A stretch of 64,000 nt of DNA from Phytoseiulus persimilis (taxonomy: Eukaryota > Arthropoda > Arachnida > Mesostigmata > Phytoseiidae), in the NCBI GenBank assembly GCA_037576195.1, contig CM075104.1:19856211-19920210 (forward strand). Reading direction: 5' to 3'. The position numbers were made by a program, and so were the translations under genes. Below, piece after piece: positions 25,101 through 35,443 of the stretch. Positions within the stretch are counted from its first letter, which is position 1. The number at the start of each line of letters is the position of its first letter. The notes under the pieces are model-generated. The model saw nothing but the letters and a program-made list of their open reading frames with translations. It had not been told where the DNA came from and searched no databases.

Positions 25101-28100
25101 GCCGCGCAGTAGGCGACGATCCTCTCCCGTGGAACAGCGTGGCATCTGAGCACCTCATCCAGTGCATCTCCCTACATGATGGACGGTGCTCGGCGGGAAA
25201 ATGTCATGACTTACGTGAATCACGCCCAAACGCAAAGGGGACGTGCACAGAAGTTCGGAAATATTTTTTTCGCACTGTCTCTCGTAGATCTTCCCTCAAG
25301 AAGGTTGAGTAGCACGCTGTATCATCTCATGCCTTCCGCGATGAATCGACAGCGCAAAAATTATTCAGTCAGAGAACGCCCCCCAATCGTCCCATTGCTT
25401 CACCTTATTCTTTGTGGCGACGAGTTTGATCTGGTGGATAGGCAAGGTCACGCACAGAATCTCGGATGCAGATCATTCAGGAAGCGCAAAATGCTCCGCT
25501 CAGCCGCATGCAAGTGGCCGAGACGATTCATGCTGAATTTTCCCGAATCCATCGAATCCCATGACTTTATCTGAGTTTTGTTCGAGGGACTTACGTCTCA
25601 TGCGGGTCGAATTCACCGCCGAGTGGCATCGGAAGACCTCATTCAGATCGGTACTTCCATGGAGATTTCCCTGTTCATATGAGTGTCTTTGGATGTCAAC
25701 TCACATGCCGCCTTGACCTTTAAGACCTAATCCAATGTCATCAAATCAAGCGGTATTAATTTCCACATGATCTTTGGAGCGAGTGTTGACATGGACAGCC
25801 TGCTCTCGGAGTGCATGATCCACGATTTTTCTTGAAGCCCTCTGTTCACATACCGTTCTTGCATGTCGTACGCTAGTCAGTGTTATTCGAAGAAGAGCTT
25901 CACATCAGGGTTCAAAGCACGTCGCCCCATCGCTCGTCGTGCGCTGAAGGCCGTTCTGACAGGTGTCGCCCCAAGCTCCGATATCAGTGAAGACTGGAGC
26001 GCTGCACTGTCGGCGACAATCGGGACAGCATCGAGGGCAAAGGACAGACTTTACTGCATGTTCATCCAGCTGCGTATTCGGATGACCGACTTCTCTCAGC
26101 GATTAACTCTCGCTCACTATCGGCGAGCATTCCTTTCGAGGTCACATCGCCGACGGAGTCAAAGGTGCAGCAGCCTATTCAATATCGTCCTCTGGAGGCG
26201 CGGTGAACCCTCCGCTGAAAATTCGGGAGGTTCCGGCTCTGAAGAAATCTCCCAATCCCCCCAATGACGCACTTCATGAGAAAGGTGAATAATATGGATA
26301 AGGGAATAGTGGAGCATCCAAAGGCTTTCAAGCTCCAGAAAACTCGAGCTGGAGCTCCGAACGCTGATGGATTTCCAATTCATCCTGCAGGCAAGCTGAT
26401 GGTTGGATCACGAGTTCGGTGTTTCTAGGCTCCTCGCATCGGGCAATGTCTTCATCAACGAACAACTCTCGACATCAGACAACCTCCATCCGAGGAGATG
26501 AACGGATCCTTTCATGAGGATGGGGAGGGTGAACATCCACGGTGTTGTTTTCTACCGATGCCGTGTTGCATTCGTTTCTGAGATTGGAACTGTCATTCAT
26601 CCAGATTCGTTCGTGTTTTGAAACTAACGATACCAATCACTCAGCTCTGTGAAAAATTCTGAGTACGAATTCAAGAAAGTATCGTGGCGCGAATCAGAAG
26701 TCGGTGGTGTCCAGGTCCAAGCTCTGCTCCGCTTCAAATCAGTAGATATCAGGATCTCGACAAGGAAGTCTCTCCGTGCGCGGCTTTTTGTCCGGCGGTA
26801 CCGATCGACGAAATCGAGTTTTGTCCTCACCGAGAGCAACTGTTCAATCCGTTCGATCAGCCGTCGTCGATATCTTCTTCTCGATGGCAAATCTTGCCAC
26901 GCGCCAACAAAGTGTTCTCGACTGAACTTCGCTGCCAGACGAGGCTTTCGGTCATTGGCCGGTGGAGCCGGCGATCCATTATTTCATTCTACCACTATCA
27001 CTATCCACGGAGAGGCCTCAGAAATTAGTTAACACTAAGGAGAAGCTTTTCAGGCGAAAAGCCCGCTCGTGGGGTCAGGGGTCGGGAGTCAACGAAGCGC
27101 GAACATCAACTACCACACCGAGGACGGACCTTAGACGCTCGGATGTTCTATTAGAAGAACAGGCGAACGGATACTCGGCCTTACGTTGACGAAACGTGCC
27201 GAGAATGCTATCTCGTCGAGCAACGGTACCCGCTGACGGAGATTGATGATCTTGCGAACTGACAAAAATCGGCTCTGTACCCTCCAGAGGATTAGCCACC
27301 GGAGGGACCGAAACCTTGATTCCGTTCATTGTAGCAGACCCCTTGTGCGAGGTGGTGTTAACTCCGTTGACATCGATGGGGCTTTCACCCGATCCACACC
27401 AGTCGGTCACTTACGATTTGAGCTACTTAGTTGACCTCTTGTTTCCCGGTCGCTGCCCTGACGTAGGCGGAAAGAACTCTCCGAGTGAACTGGGAGTTCG
27501 ATTGACTATTCAATGGCGGAAATCGCCCCCCGGGAAGTGACACAATGTAGACCAGACCACCGTTCGGTCGGCAGGGTGTCATATTCAGCCAATATGTAGA
27601 TTCTTCCCGAGGAAGACAAACCGCGCGGCGTTGAGTCCAAGTGGGTTATGTATGCGACGCGACTAGGTGTGCTATATCAGATTTACGGCGCGAGATGTAT
27701 GGCTACATCTGACTCGAGAATAGTGGTCACAAGGTACGCGTGCGAAACAACGGAACACACTACGCCTTGTCTGAGCGGAGCGATCTGGAAATTATGAAAA
27801 ACTTAGTTCATGATGGCCCACCCACCCGAACAATGGTTGACTCATGGTACTGAAAGGTAGGTGTGAAAAACAGGAGGCGAGGTAGGGTAAAGCGACCTCA
27901 GCTCCGGAGCGTGACTTCGCTCGGATTCCCTGGGAGGAACGGGGTGAAATCCTCGAGAAGCACCTTGCGAACGCAGGCTGTAGGTGGCGCCATCCGCGGA
28001 TCGGGAAGAAGTCAGACGCCATCTTCGGTGTTTACATCCACTCCGGATCGCAACATCTGCAGCAGCTGCAAGGATCGAGCGAAAACAATCGGTTCCAAAT

Positions 28101-28229
28101 GGAACGTTCCAACTGCAGCTCCAGTTGCCGCGGAGTTCCCGTTGAAAGGCGCTCCTCGAATCCCGTACTCCCTACAACCATCCCCGAAGTGTGAGGGAAA
28201 GTTCGTGACAACTGTGGAACAGCGCCGAG
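13200..28229. other. Gene-poor spacer
   Basis: No recognised protein, RNA gene or mobile element was found. The stretch contains short CAG/CAA runs near 13504-13521, 18415-18435 and 21275-21310, and several short ATG-led frames with consensus donors but no identifiable continuation. One small frame (22729-22971, minus) is listed separately as a candidate. Confidence 0.45.
22729..22971 (-). CDS. Candidate small open reading frame, unknown
   Basis: An 80-codon minus-strand frame starts with an ATG that has A at -3. Its product is hydrophilic and charged, with a helix-like centre (TMENEREELLKNRVPAE) and an Arg-rich end. Codon choice shows no obvious oddity. An ATG-led frame with a good context (A at 22880) overlaps on the plus strand, so only one of the two, or neither, is likely coding. 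No homologue was recognised, and no polyadenylation signal or splice site decides the matter. Confidence 0.2.
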   Translation of the reverse strand: MTEERSWNDGETTAPSRSQYTPLDFRASRSITESTMENEREELLKNRVPAEVCLFPRLDEEAARRQRAANDTRAQCFRNR

Positions 28230-31200
28230 ATGTGCCTCAAACTCTGCTTTCTGATTTTACTGATTCCCTCTATAAATGGTGAGAACCGAGTTCGGGTGCG
28301 CCGCGGCTTCTTCAGTTATGGCCGATCAACTCTTTCCTGCTTCGGAATCTTCCCAATCCGAGTCGGAGTCCAAGATTGCCGGTCGAGTCGGCGTCCGGCT
28401 TTCAGATCACTTCTTCGCTTAATATCCTGATCGTCGTCTTTCTCCCCGCCGTCCAGATTGTGAAGAAGAAAACCGCTTTAGTTCACATCCGGAGAAGTTA
28501 CTGCTCATGAGTACTGGAGAAAAAACACTCAAAGCCTCATGCTGCCGGTTCTTTGCCTCCCATAGGAAACAGCGAGGAAGAAAACCTGGATCAGCAACAT
28601 TTCAAAACGCGACCTCAGAGCGTGCAGCTGATCGAAGGCCAAACCACAGAACTTCAGTGTCAAGTCGGGAATCTAGGGGGTCAAGTACAATGGAGCAAAG
28701 ATGGCTTTGTCTTAGGTGAGTGAATCGTTCATTATATTATCCCACACAGAATTCGCATCGAGCAACGCCCATCGCCCTGACCGGAACTGCGGCGACAAAT
28801 CTGACCTCGTTCAAGAGTTTCTCGAGAAAACAATTTCCGATTCATTCCGTGGATCCGCGGAGAAATCATGCCGTTAAAGTCCCCAGATGGAGTTGCATTC
28901 AGTGGTTGATTGGGCTCACCGGAGCCGCTTCTGTCGAGACAGTGACCTTCCAATCCAGATTGAACGAACGATGGAGCGGGGTTCACTCAGGACTCCTGAG
29001 TGAACCCCGCTCCATCCGTCATTCTCCAGTAGTCATTCTCCTGAGTCAGGAGAATGACTACAACGGCTTTCGGCGGGAACATGCGTCCGCCACAACGCAA
29101 TAGGCGCGGATTAGACGAGTAGTCTGTCTCAGCTATCGTTCCCGAAACGTCGGTCCTTGAGCTCGAGGATGTCGCGTCCATGCTCTATGAGCTTTCGAGA
29201 AGAATCCTGAGGGATTCGTCAGAGGAATCTCTCGAAGGTTTTCCGTGAAATCACTCGTTCACTACGATTCGAATTTGAATTTTTTCCCGGAATCTGAAGG
29301 TTACGAAGCCGACATTCCCGGTTTCCCGCGCTACCAAATGATTGTGGACGAGCCTCGAGGGATCTATAACTTGAAGTTAAACAAAGTAACGCTAGACGAT
29401 GAGGCCGAATACCAATGCCAGGTGAGTTGCGATTCCTTCCCGACAGCTTACCGCAAGTCAGAGAGATGAAAACTTGAGCATCCGTTCTGAGATATGTCAT
29501 GCCAGAACCACGGGAGTTTTTCGCGAATGAACACCAGGACTTTCGACGCCGGAATGTTTATTTTCCTCTTATATCCCATTCGAGAGTCTAGGTTGGACCG
29601 GTGCCCGAACATCAAGCTATTTGGTCGGCAGCATACGTCACCGTGCTGGGTGAGTTCGAGACAAACTTTCGGCTGCGTGCATGGAGTCCACCCGCGGGCC
29701 GATCGTGTCGCATGTAGAGATCGGAGACCCTTGCTTCCGCTCTATGGAACGAAACTTCTTCAAGTTCTAAGCGCTGAAAGAATGTTATCCGTGTCACAGT
29801 GCCTCCGAAGCAAATCGAACTGCGGCACAAAGGGAACGACAGCGGGACCCTAGAAGCAACGGAGGGAGATCAGTTATCAATGAGTTGCTGGGTGAGAGAT
29901 ACGAAGCCTCCCGCCAACATACGCTGGTTTCGGAACAATCAACCTTTAGACAAAGGTTAGTGAGATCCAGATGGACTACGCTGAGTTGTGATTCGGAGCT
30001 CGTTGCCTCCGTGAAATCTCATTGAGAGAGCGAAGCCGAAGCGTTAGTGTCCTGCGGGCATTCGCGCAGCATTCGATGGAATTCGGTTCTAGACATTTCT
30101 GACCTCAGACTCTCTCTCTCTCTCTCTCACGTGATCCGCCGCGTCGCTCGACGAACGGTGCAAACAGCTTGATTGAGGTGACATTTTCGGCGTCGACTGG
30201 GTGGTCGCGCATTCCAGGAGATGGACATTAGAAGCTGTGGAAATCGAAAGATTCAGATAGGATAAGGAGAGAAACACCCACCGCGATGTCCCCAGGGAGG
30301 ATCCGGTTTCCAATGAGACTCCTGAGCTTCTCGCAATGCTCACGAACGGGGGACGGAGTTTTCTCGGACAAGTTCTCGATCTCTCTATCATATTTACAGA
30401 GAGAGGCATTGCTTTTCTCAGCTTGGGGAGAATCATTCATGACGCAACCTGCAAAGAGGATCGCTAAAATTTACCAATCGAGGACTCTGACCGTTATGAA
30501 ACGAGCACGGGGAACGGATGAACGCGTTCGGAGATTTCGGGAGTTCTATCGTACTGCGAGATAGTTTCTGGGATAGCCAGAAACCTTTCCCCGGAACTCT
30601 TTCTGCTCACAGCTGACCTGAGAATAGCAACCGGCAAGATCGCAGCGAGTCACGAAGAGGTTGTCGGTAGGGAAGGAAGCCCTCGTCCGATGCGTCCACG
30701 GTCGATTGATTTCCAGATTGCGTTAGCAGCAACCGAGTCCGGGACACCGCTGTGAATAATCCATTTTTCCTCGCAACAGATAAGATAAACAAACGTGTGG
30801 ACACGAATGGTGACCGAGAGCTGAGCTCCGTCTTCACAAAGGTGGAGATATACCCGAGACTCGACGATGCCAAAGCTATTTACACTTGTGAGGCGCAACA
30901 TCCCGCTCTGAAAGCTCCTCTGCGATCGAGTGTAGTGCTCAGTGTGCTCTGTGAGTATCCTCTGCGGAACCCACGTCCGACTTTCTCGCCCCTTCCCCTA
31001 GTCCTGGGGTCGTGCGGTGCGGTCAGCAACGTTCATCAGATTTACCTGAGAGTCAGTCTTGAGATCGAAAACGGAATCGGTCTTCTTTGGTTGTGACAGA
31101 TCCGCCGAACGCACCAGAGATTCAAGGTTATCCCGAACGAGAGCTCATGTCAGGAGATTCTCTGACGCTCGTCTGCATATCTCGCGGAGGGAACCCGCCC

Positions 31201-31555
31201 GCACGTCTGGACTGGTTTAAGAACGACGTCCCCGTGCGGTCACGATACCGTCAGGACGATCATGAAGCGATGGCGACTTACAGCATCATGGTTTCCGACC
31301 AAGACGACGGGTTGGTCCTCAGGTGCGATGCGTCAAACGCAGTCGTCCCAATGCCTCTCTCCACATCGTTGACTCTGACGGTCAAGGTAGGGAACGGATC
31401 CAGTCGGGGCGACACATCCCTCTCTTCCGGAAGAGGCTACATGAGAAAGCAAACCAGGATTAATGTTTGAACCTCTTCCCTTCCAGCCTTTCAATCTCGC
31501 TCTGCTCCAAACGCGTCAGAAGAAGCGGAAGGTGGATATGAGAAACAGAAAATGA
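28230..31555 (+). CDS. Secreted three-Ig protein of the nephrin/Sns/Hibris family
   Basis: Eight exons join in frame at consensus sites: 28230-28278, 28566-28715, 29300-29421, 29592-29649, 29800-29955, 30780-30950, 31100-31386 and 31487-31555, giving 353 residues. Exon 1 encodes a signal peptide (MCLKLCFLILLIPSIN). Three Ig domains follow, with cysteine pairs C48-C106, C156-C215 and C261-C311 and core tryptophans W59, W169 and W274. Family hallmarks are VQWSKDGFVLG, IPGFPRY, DDEAEYQCQVGP, VPP and YPP linkers, and SRGGNPPARLDWFKN. Nephrin, Sns and Hibris normally have eight or nine Ig domains, a fibronectin domain and a membrane anchor, and mediate adhesion with Kirre/Rst partners. Here the last exon adds only 22 mostly basic, polar residues and a stop, and AATAAA follows 86 bp later, so the product looks soluble. 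A role as decoy or ligand is inferred. The exon structure is very secure; the terminal exon rests on frame, acceptor and polyadenylation signal. Confidence 0.92.
28970..29016. repeat. Perfect 47-bp palindrome in intron 2
   Basis: Arms of 23 bp (28970-28992 and 28994-29016) are exact reverse complements around a single C at 28993. They lie wholly inside intron 2 of the three-Ig gene. RNA from either strand would fold into a nearly loopless hairpin, and the DNA could extrude a cruciform. Confidence 0.95.
29029..29061. repeat. Perfect 33-bp palindrome in intron 2
   Basis: Arms of 16 bp (29029-29044 and 29046-29061) are exact reverse complements around one G at 29045. It starts 12 bp after the end of the first palindrome. 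Both centres carry a CTCCTGAG-like core (GGACTCCTGAG and CTCCTGAGTC), so the two may share an origin. Confidence 0.95.
30111..30128 (+). repeat. (TC)9 microsatellite in intron 5
   Basis: A pure TC dinucleotide run within intron 5 (29956-30779) of the three-Ig gene. It is well upstream of the acceptor and not obviously part of the splice signal. Confidence 0.95.
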
Positions 31556-31640
31556 GCAGCCGCCTGACAGGAGCCGTAATAACGTGGACCCTTTTCTACT
31601 CCTTGGCCGCAACCCGAGACGGTAATCTACACCGCCAAGA

Positions 31641-31646
31641 AATAAA
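31641..31646 (+). promoter_or_regulatory. Polyadenylation signal of the three-Ig gene
   Basis: An exact AATAAA lies 86 bp after the TGA at 31553-31555 and is followed by a T-rich stretch (TTGTTTTTC) of the kind that forms a downstream element. It supports transcript ending just after the third Ig domain. Confidence 0.7.
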
Positions 31647-32127
31647 ACGTTGTTTTTCTACGAGAGACAGACTTTTCGATGTTGGCTCCCCACTTTCGTT
31701 ATCGAACCAGTGCCGACTTTTGTTGGAGGTTGCCCACTGAGGTCGCGTCGTTTATTCACGAATCCGGAGATGTCAACTGATTCGACTCAACATCGCAGCT
31801 ACGTCGATCGATGAACTCTCGCGGAATCTCTCTCACAGAGAACGAATCTACGCTCAAGTTCCAGCCCTCGGAGCGAAAGCTCTAAGATAGATTCCAGACA
31901 CAAGGCACGTCCACGTTTCAAGAATCGCTTTGTGGTCTCGCGGAGATCATTATTTCCGAGGGTAGCGTCATTACCCAGAGAATATCTAGTTTCTTTTGTA
32001 AACTCCACAAGAGTCCTAACTCAGCGAATCTCAGAGAAAGGTCGTGTTCCGTGCTCGCTCATGACAGAGAACGCCAAAACAGCGTTTCTGTAAATTGCAC
32101 TGGCTCGTCATCGCTGGTGTTTATCTC

Positions 32128-32157
32128 AGAGAGAGGGAGAGAGAGAGAGAGAGAGAG
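32128..32157 (+). repeat. (GA)n microsatellite
   Basis: A 30-bp GA tract with one GGG interruption, about 570 bp after the stop of the three-Ig gene. Confidence 0.92.
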
Positions 32158-33069
32158 CTCACTCACTCTCAGCAAACATTGTTCCAATCACATTGCTCTC
32201 GAGGAGGTTTTGCTGAGAATCATGTACAGCAGGAGTCTCCCTCACTGTTTGCTCTCAAAGCTCACCGACCGCTCTCTCAGGACCAAACTCGACCAAGGCT
32301 CGGTGGAAGATGTTCCATGAGGCGAGAAAACGCTGAACTCGGCCAATGCGTGACGGGGCGAGCCCTGCGTTAAAGCACATTGACGCGTCATAACACATTC
32401 CCGGAAGAATATCGCAGTTTTGATTCGTTTGCTCGGGATAGTCTTGTCTTCGGAGTTCGCCAAGGTTCTCCTATCTTGTGAATAATCTTTTTTTACCAGC
32501 CCAATGCGTTCCCATCTAGAATCTAACCTGCGATCATCCTCTCGGAACACGTTTGATGCGCCAATGTGCCTGTATGGAGGGTTCCGCTCAGTCAAACATC
32601 GCGAGTTCTCGCGAGTGTCGATCGAGTTTTGACCAGAATTCGGGAGAGAGAGGTCTCATCGGGGAGCTCCTCGGAACGAAAACCGAGGGAGGCTTCCCTC
32701 CAATTCTGTCTAGACTTCGCTGGTGGATGGATGGAGGGGCTACGTTATTGAAATGGGTGCAAACGTGTCTAAATGGGAGAGGAGGCATGGCTTTGAGAAC
32801 TGATTCGAGAAAGACATCGCGGTTCCGGATCAGCGGGGCCCGATTCAGGTGCTTCCAAAGATTTCTTCCGATTGAAAGCGGGGCAAGATGACGGAGCGAG
32901 AGGATGGCTTTTGATTCCGAGCGACACAACCCAGTAGGCTTCCAACGGATCTCCCATGGTGACACCGAACTGCCTGGTCCCTTTGGGTTTCGCGATTCTC
33001 GAATAGCCGAGACGAGGCCATTGAGGTCAAGGACCGTTTTCTCTGGAGTCCTCGTCGCAGTCCGATATA

Positions 33070-33394
33070 CAGTACAACCTCGATTATTACAACTAATTGA
33101 TGCAAAAAAAAGTTGAAATGATCGGAAGTTGAAATAATCGAGAGATGACAAAATCACCCACATTCTTGGACTCCGCAGCCGATTCGGGGGGTGGGCGTCC
33201 GAGTTCGAACGCTGACCGATCCAGAATCATACGAGATCTATTGACGATAGAAGATTCTGAACTATGGATTTATCTTCCACACAAAAATACGCTTCCGCTC
33301 GACATCCTTCGGCCTGATCCGCAGAGTTGAAATAATCGAGGTTGAAATGCGAAAGGTTGAGATAATCAAAGTTGAAATAATCGAGGTTGTACTG
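33070..33394. mobile_element. Non-autonomous pogo/Tigger-like MITE
   Basis: The 325-bp element has terminal inverted repeats starting CAGTACAACCTCGATTATT (33070) and ending AATAATCGAGGTTGTACTG (33394). A TA dinucleotide flanks each end (33068-33069 and 33395-33396), matching the target duplication of the Tc1/mariner/pogo superfamily. The termini follow the CAGT-CAACCTCGATT pattern of Tigger/pogo elements. Inside both ends, the motif GTTGAAATAATCGAG and close variants recurs in direct orientation (33114-33142 and 33326-33390). There is no transposase frame, so mobilisation would need an enzyme supplied in trans. The near-identical ends suggest fairly recent activity. Confidence 0.82.
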
Positions 33395-35334
33395 TACGTA
33401 TGACCCGCGCACACCAAAAGGAGATTACGACACGGAAATGACGGAAAAAACCCCAAGAATTCGAGCTGACGTCCTCAAATGAGACGAAGCGCCAGAGCGG
33501 GTTCTCTGTTATCACTCGCGCATCGAGTCTCGACTCGCGACTCCATTCATCAGCTCGTTTCGGCGCAGCGGAGACGAATCAAAGAATTCGAAAGTGTCAG
33601 TTTCCTTCAAAACTGGGAACGTCGTCTGTTTAACTCGTTTGCACTCGAGATGGGAGAGGACCTAGCCGAATGAGAACACACGATACGAACAACAAACAAT
33701 CCAGTCTTCCCGAAACAGCTGACTTCGTAATCGACGATACGAGCAAACGAGTTCAAGCTGGGGTTGTGATTGTTCGGAGACCCCTCTTGGGAGGTCCGCA
33801 CGAATCCCAAACTGGAAGGTGACACTGCAATCGAGTCGACCCTTCCCTTAAGACCAAGTTCGGAGATAGGCCGAAACGGTCTTCGCGGTCACATTCCGTT
33901 CGCTCCCATAGCTGGCAGCAACCGACATCGGGCTCCGAATCGGTGTGTTCGACAACGTTTTCTCCTCTGGACCGATTCCAATAAACTCCCCGTACCGTAT
34001 ACAATCAATAGACAAGCTCATAACTCTCCGTCTAGGTCATAAATAATTTCTATTCCGCGTCCCCAGCTTCCGTGCCGAACAAGCAATCGGCCGATTGAGA
34101 GGATCGACCGACATATCTACCTGTTTGTCGGAGTGGCTGGTTCGATGCCTGACTCCCCTTCGTCGCCGACAGAACTAAATGGCTTTCTGTCAACGGCTCC
34201 CATCTCATTATCCGCTTGGTGGTGGCGACTGCGGCGGCAGCGAGTTCTGCTCGTAATTCTCGACATTTACGGAACAATTATTATTCTCCTATTGGGCGCT
34301 CCCGCTGCCCCCAGGTAGCCGAATAGCTAATAATACATGAGCGCCAAGCTCACCGATAACCGACAGACTGACAAGTCTGTGGACAGATTGCTCCGACGAG
34401 GAGAGCTCTAACACACCGACATACGGACGGACAGACAGAGGAGGACACTAAGCGGATAACGGAGACAAATAGAGCGTCATTGTAGATAGCCAGATAACAC
34501 TACAGCATACAGAGACAGCGTCGAGAGATGAGGTAAATGACCAACAGACAACGAGCCGTTGTCGTCGCGGAATCCACCGCAGCAGAAAAAGGATTGGGTG
34601 AAGAAAAGTGGGAGCTGGCAGAGGGATAATCGCTGATACGGATCCTATCATAAATTCGCAGAAATGTTTCGGCCGCCTATCCGTTCCTGAGGTCATCCCT
34701 TCACTCAGCCACTCCTCGATGCATCGTGGGCATTCATGCGTTAGAATCTCGCACGAATTTCAGGTTCAGGGAGTCACCATGGCAACTTCCATTCTGGTTG
34801 ACATCGATCTGAGCCCGACTGAAATCGCCCCCCCTTGTGTCAGGGACCTCAAGTCGATCATCGACAATTCGCACGGAGAAGCTCAAACTGACCTCTTGGA
34901 GCGCTGACTTGATCACTCTCCGGTCAGGCTGGGGGCTGGCTGACGCCATGAAAAATGCCTCGACGATTTGGCCAATAACTTCGGCCGTAAATGCTCGACG
35001 GTTATTTACCATCCGAATAATGGACGTTCTATTTGATTTGTTAAAAGCACCATTTCGACTCCCTCCCATTTCAAGCAATCAACTGCTCAGTCGAAGAAAA
35101 CTTCACACGCTACAGGGTTGCTCCCAAAGCTGCCAGCGAAACCCACGGGCAATCCGCAATGCCGAAATTCCGAAGATGACAAACAGCGGCTCGAGTTCGG
35201 ATTTTCGGACCAGCGTTATCCGAACGAGCTTCCTTCGGCCATTCACCCGAGTCCGAGTCCACTACATTGAGACAAAGCGGCTGTGATCCTTGGACGTATT
35301 CTCGCGATCCGCAGGATCTACGAGCATTATGACT

Positions 35335-35443
35335 GGGACCCGAGAGCTTGTGCACTTTTTCGAAATTATCCCCTCATGACGGAAGATCGATCTCATGCAA
35401 ATAATGGAATAATTTCGAAAAAATGCATGAACTCCCTGGCCCT
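35335..35443. repeat. 109-bp imperfect hairpin
   Basis: Arms of 43 nt (35335-35377 and 35401-35443) pair at about 32 positions around a 23-nt loop. The best block is TTTTTCGAAATTAT against ATAATTTCGAAAAA. Most mismatches are transitions. Read as minus-strand RNA, about six of them become G-U wobbles, so that strand folds better. Size and shape suit a microRNA precursor or a small MITE remnant; nothing shows expression. Confidence 0.55.

Noticed and set aside
34133-34318. Frame with a transmembrane-like end, considered as a membrane exon for the three-Ig gene
   Set aside because: It begins at a non-ATG codon, lies 2.5 kb beyond the AATAAA at 31641, and nothing links it in phase to the Ig exons.
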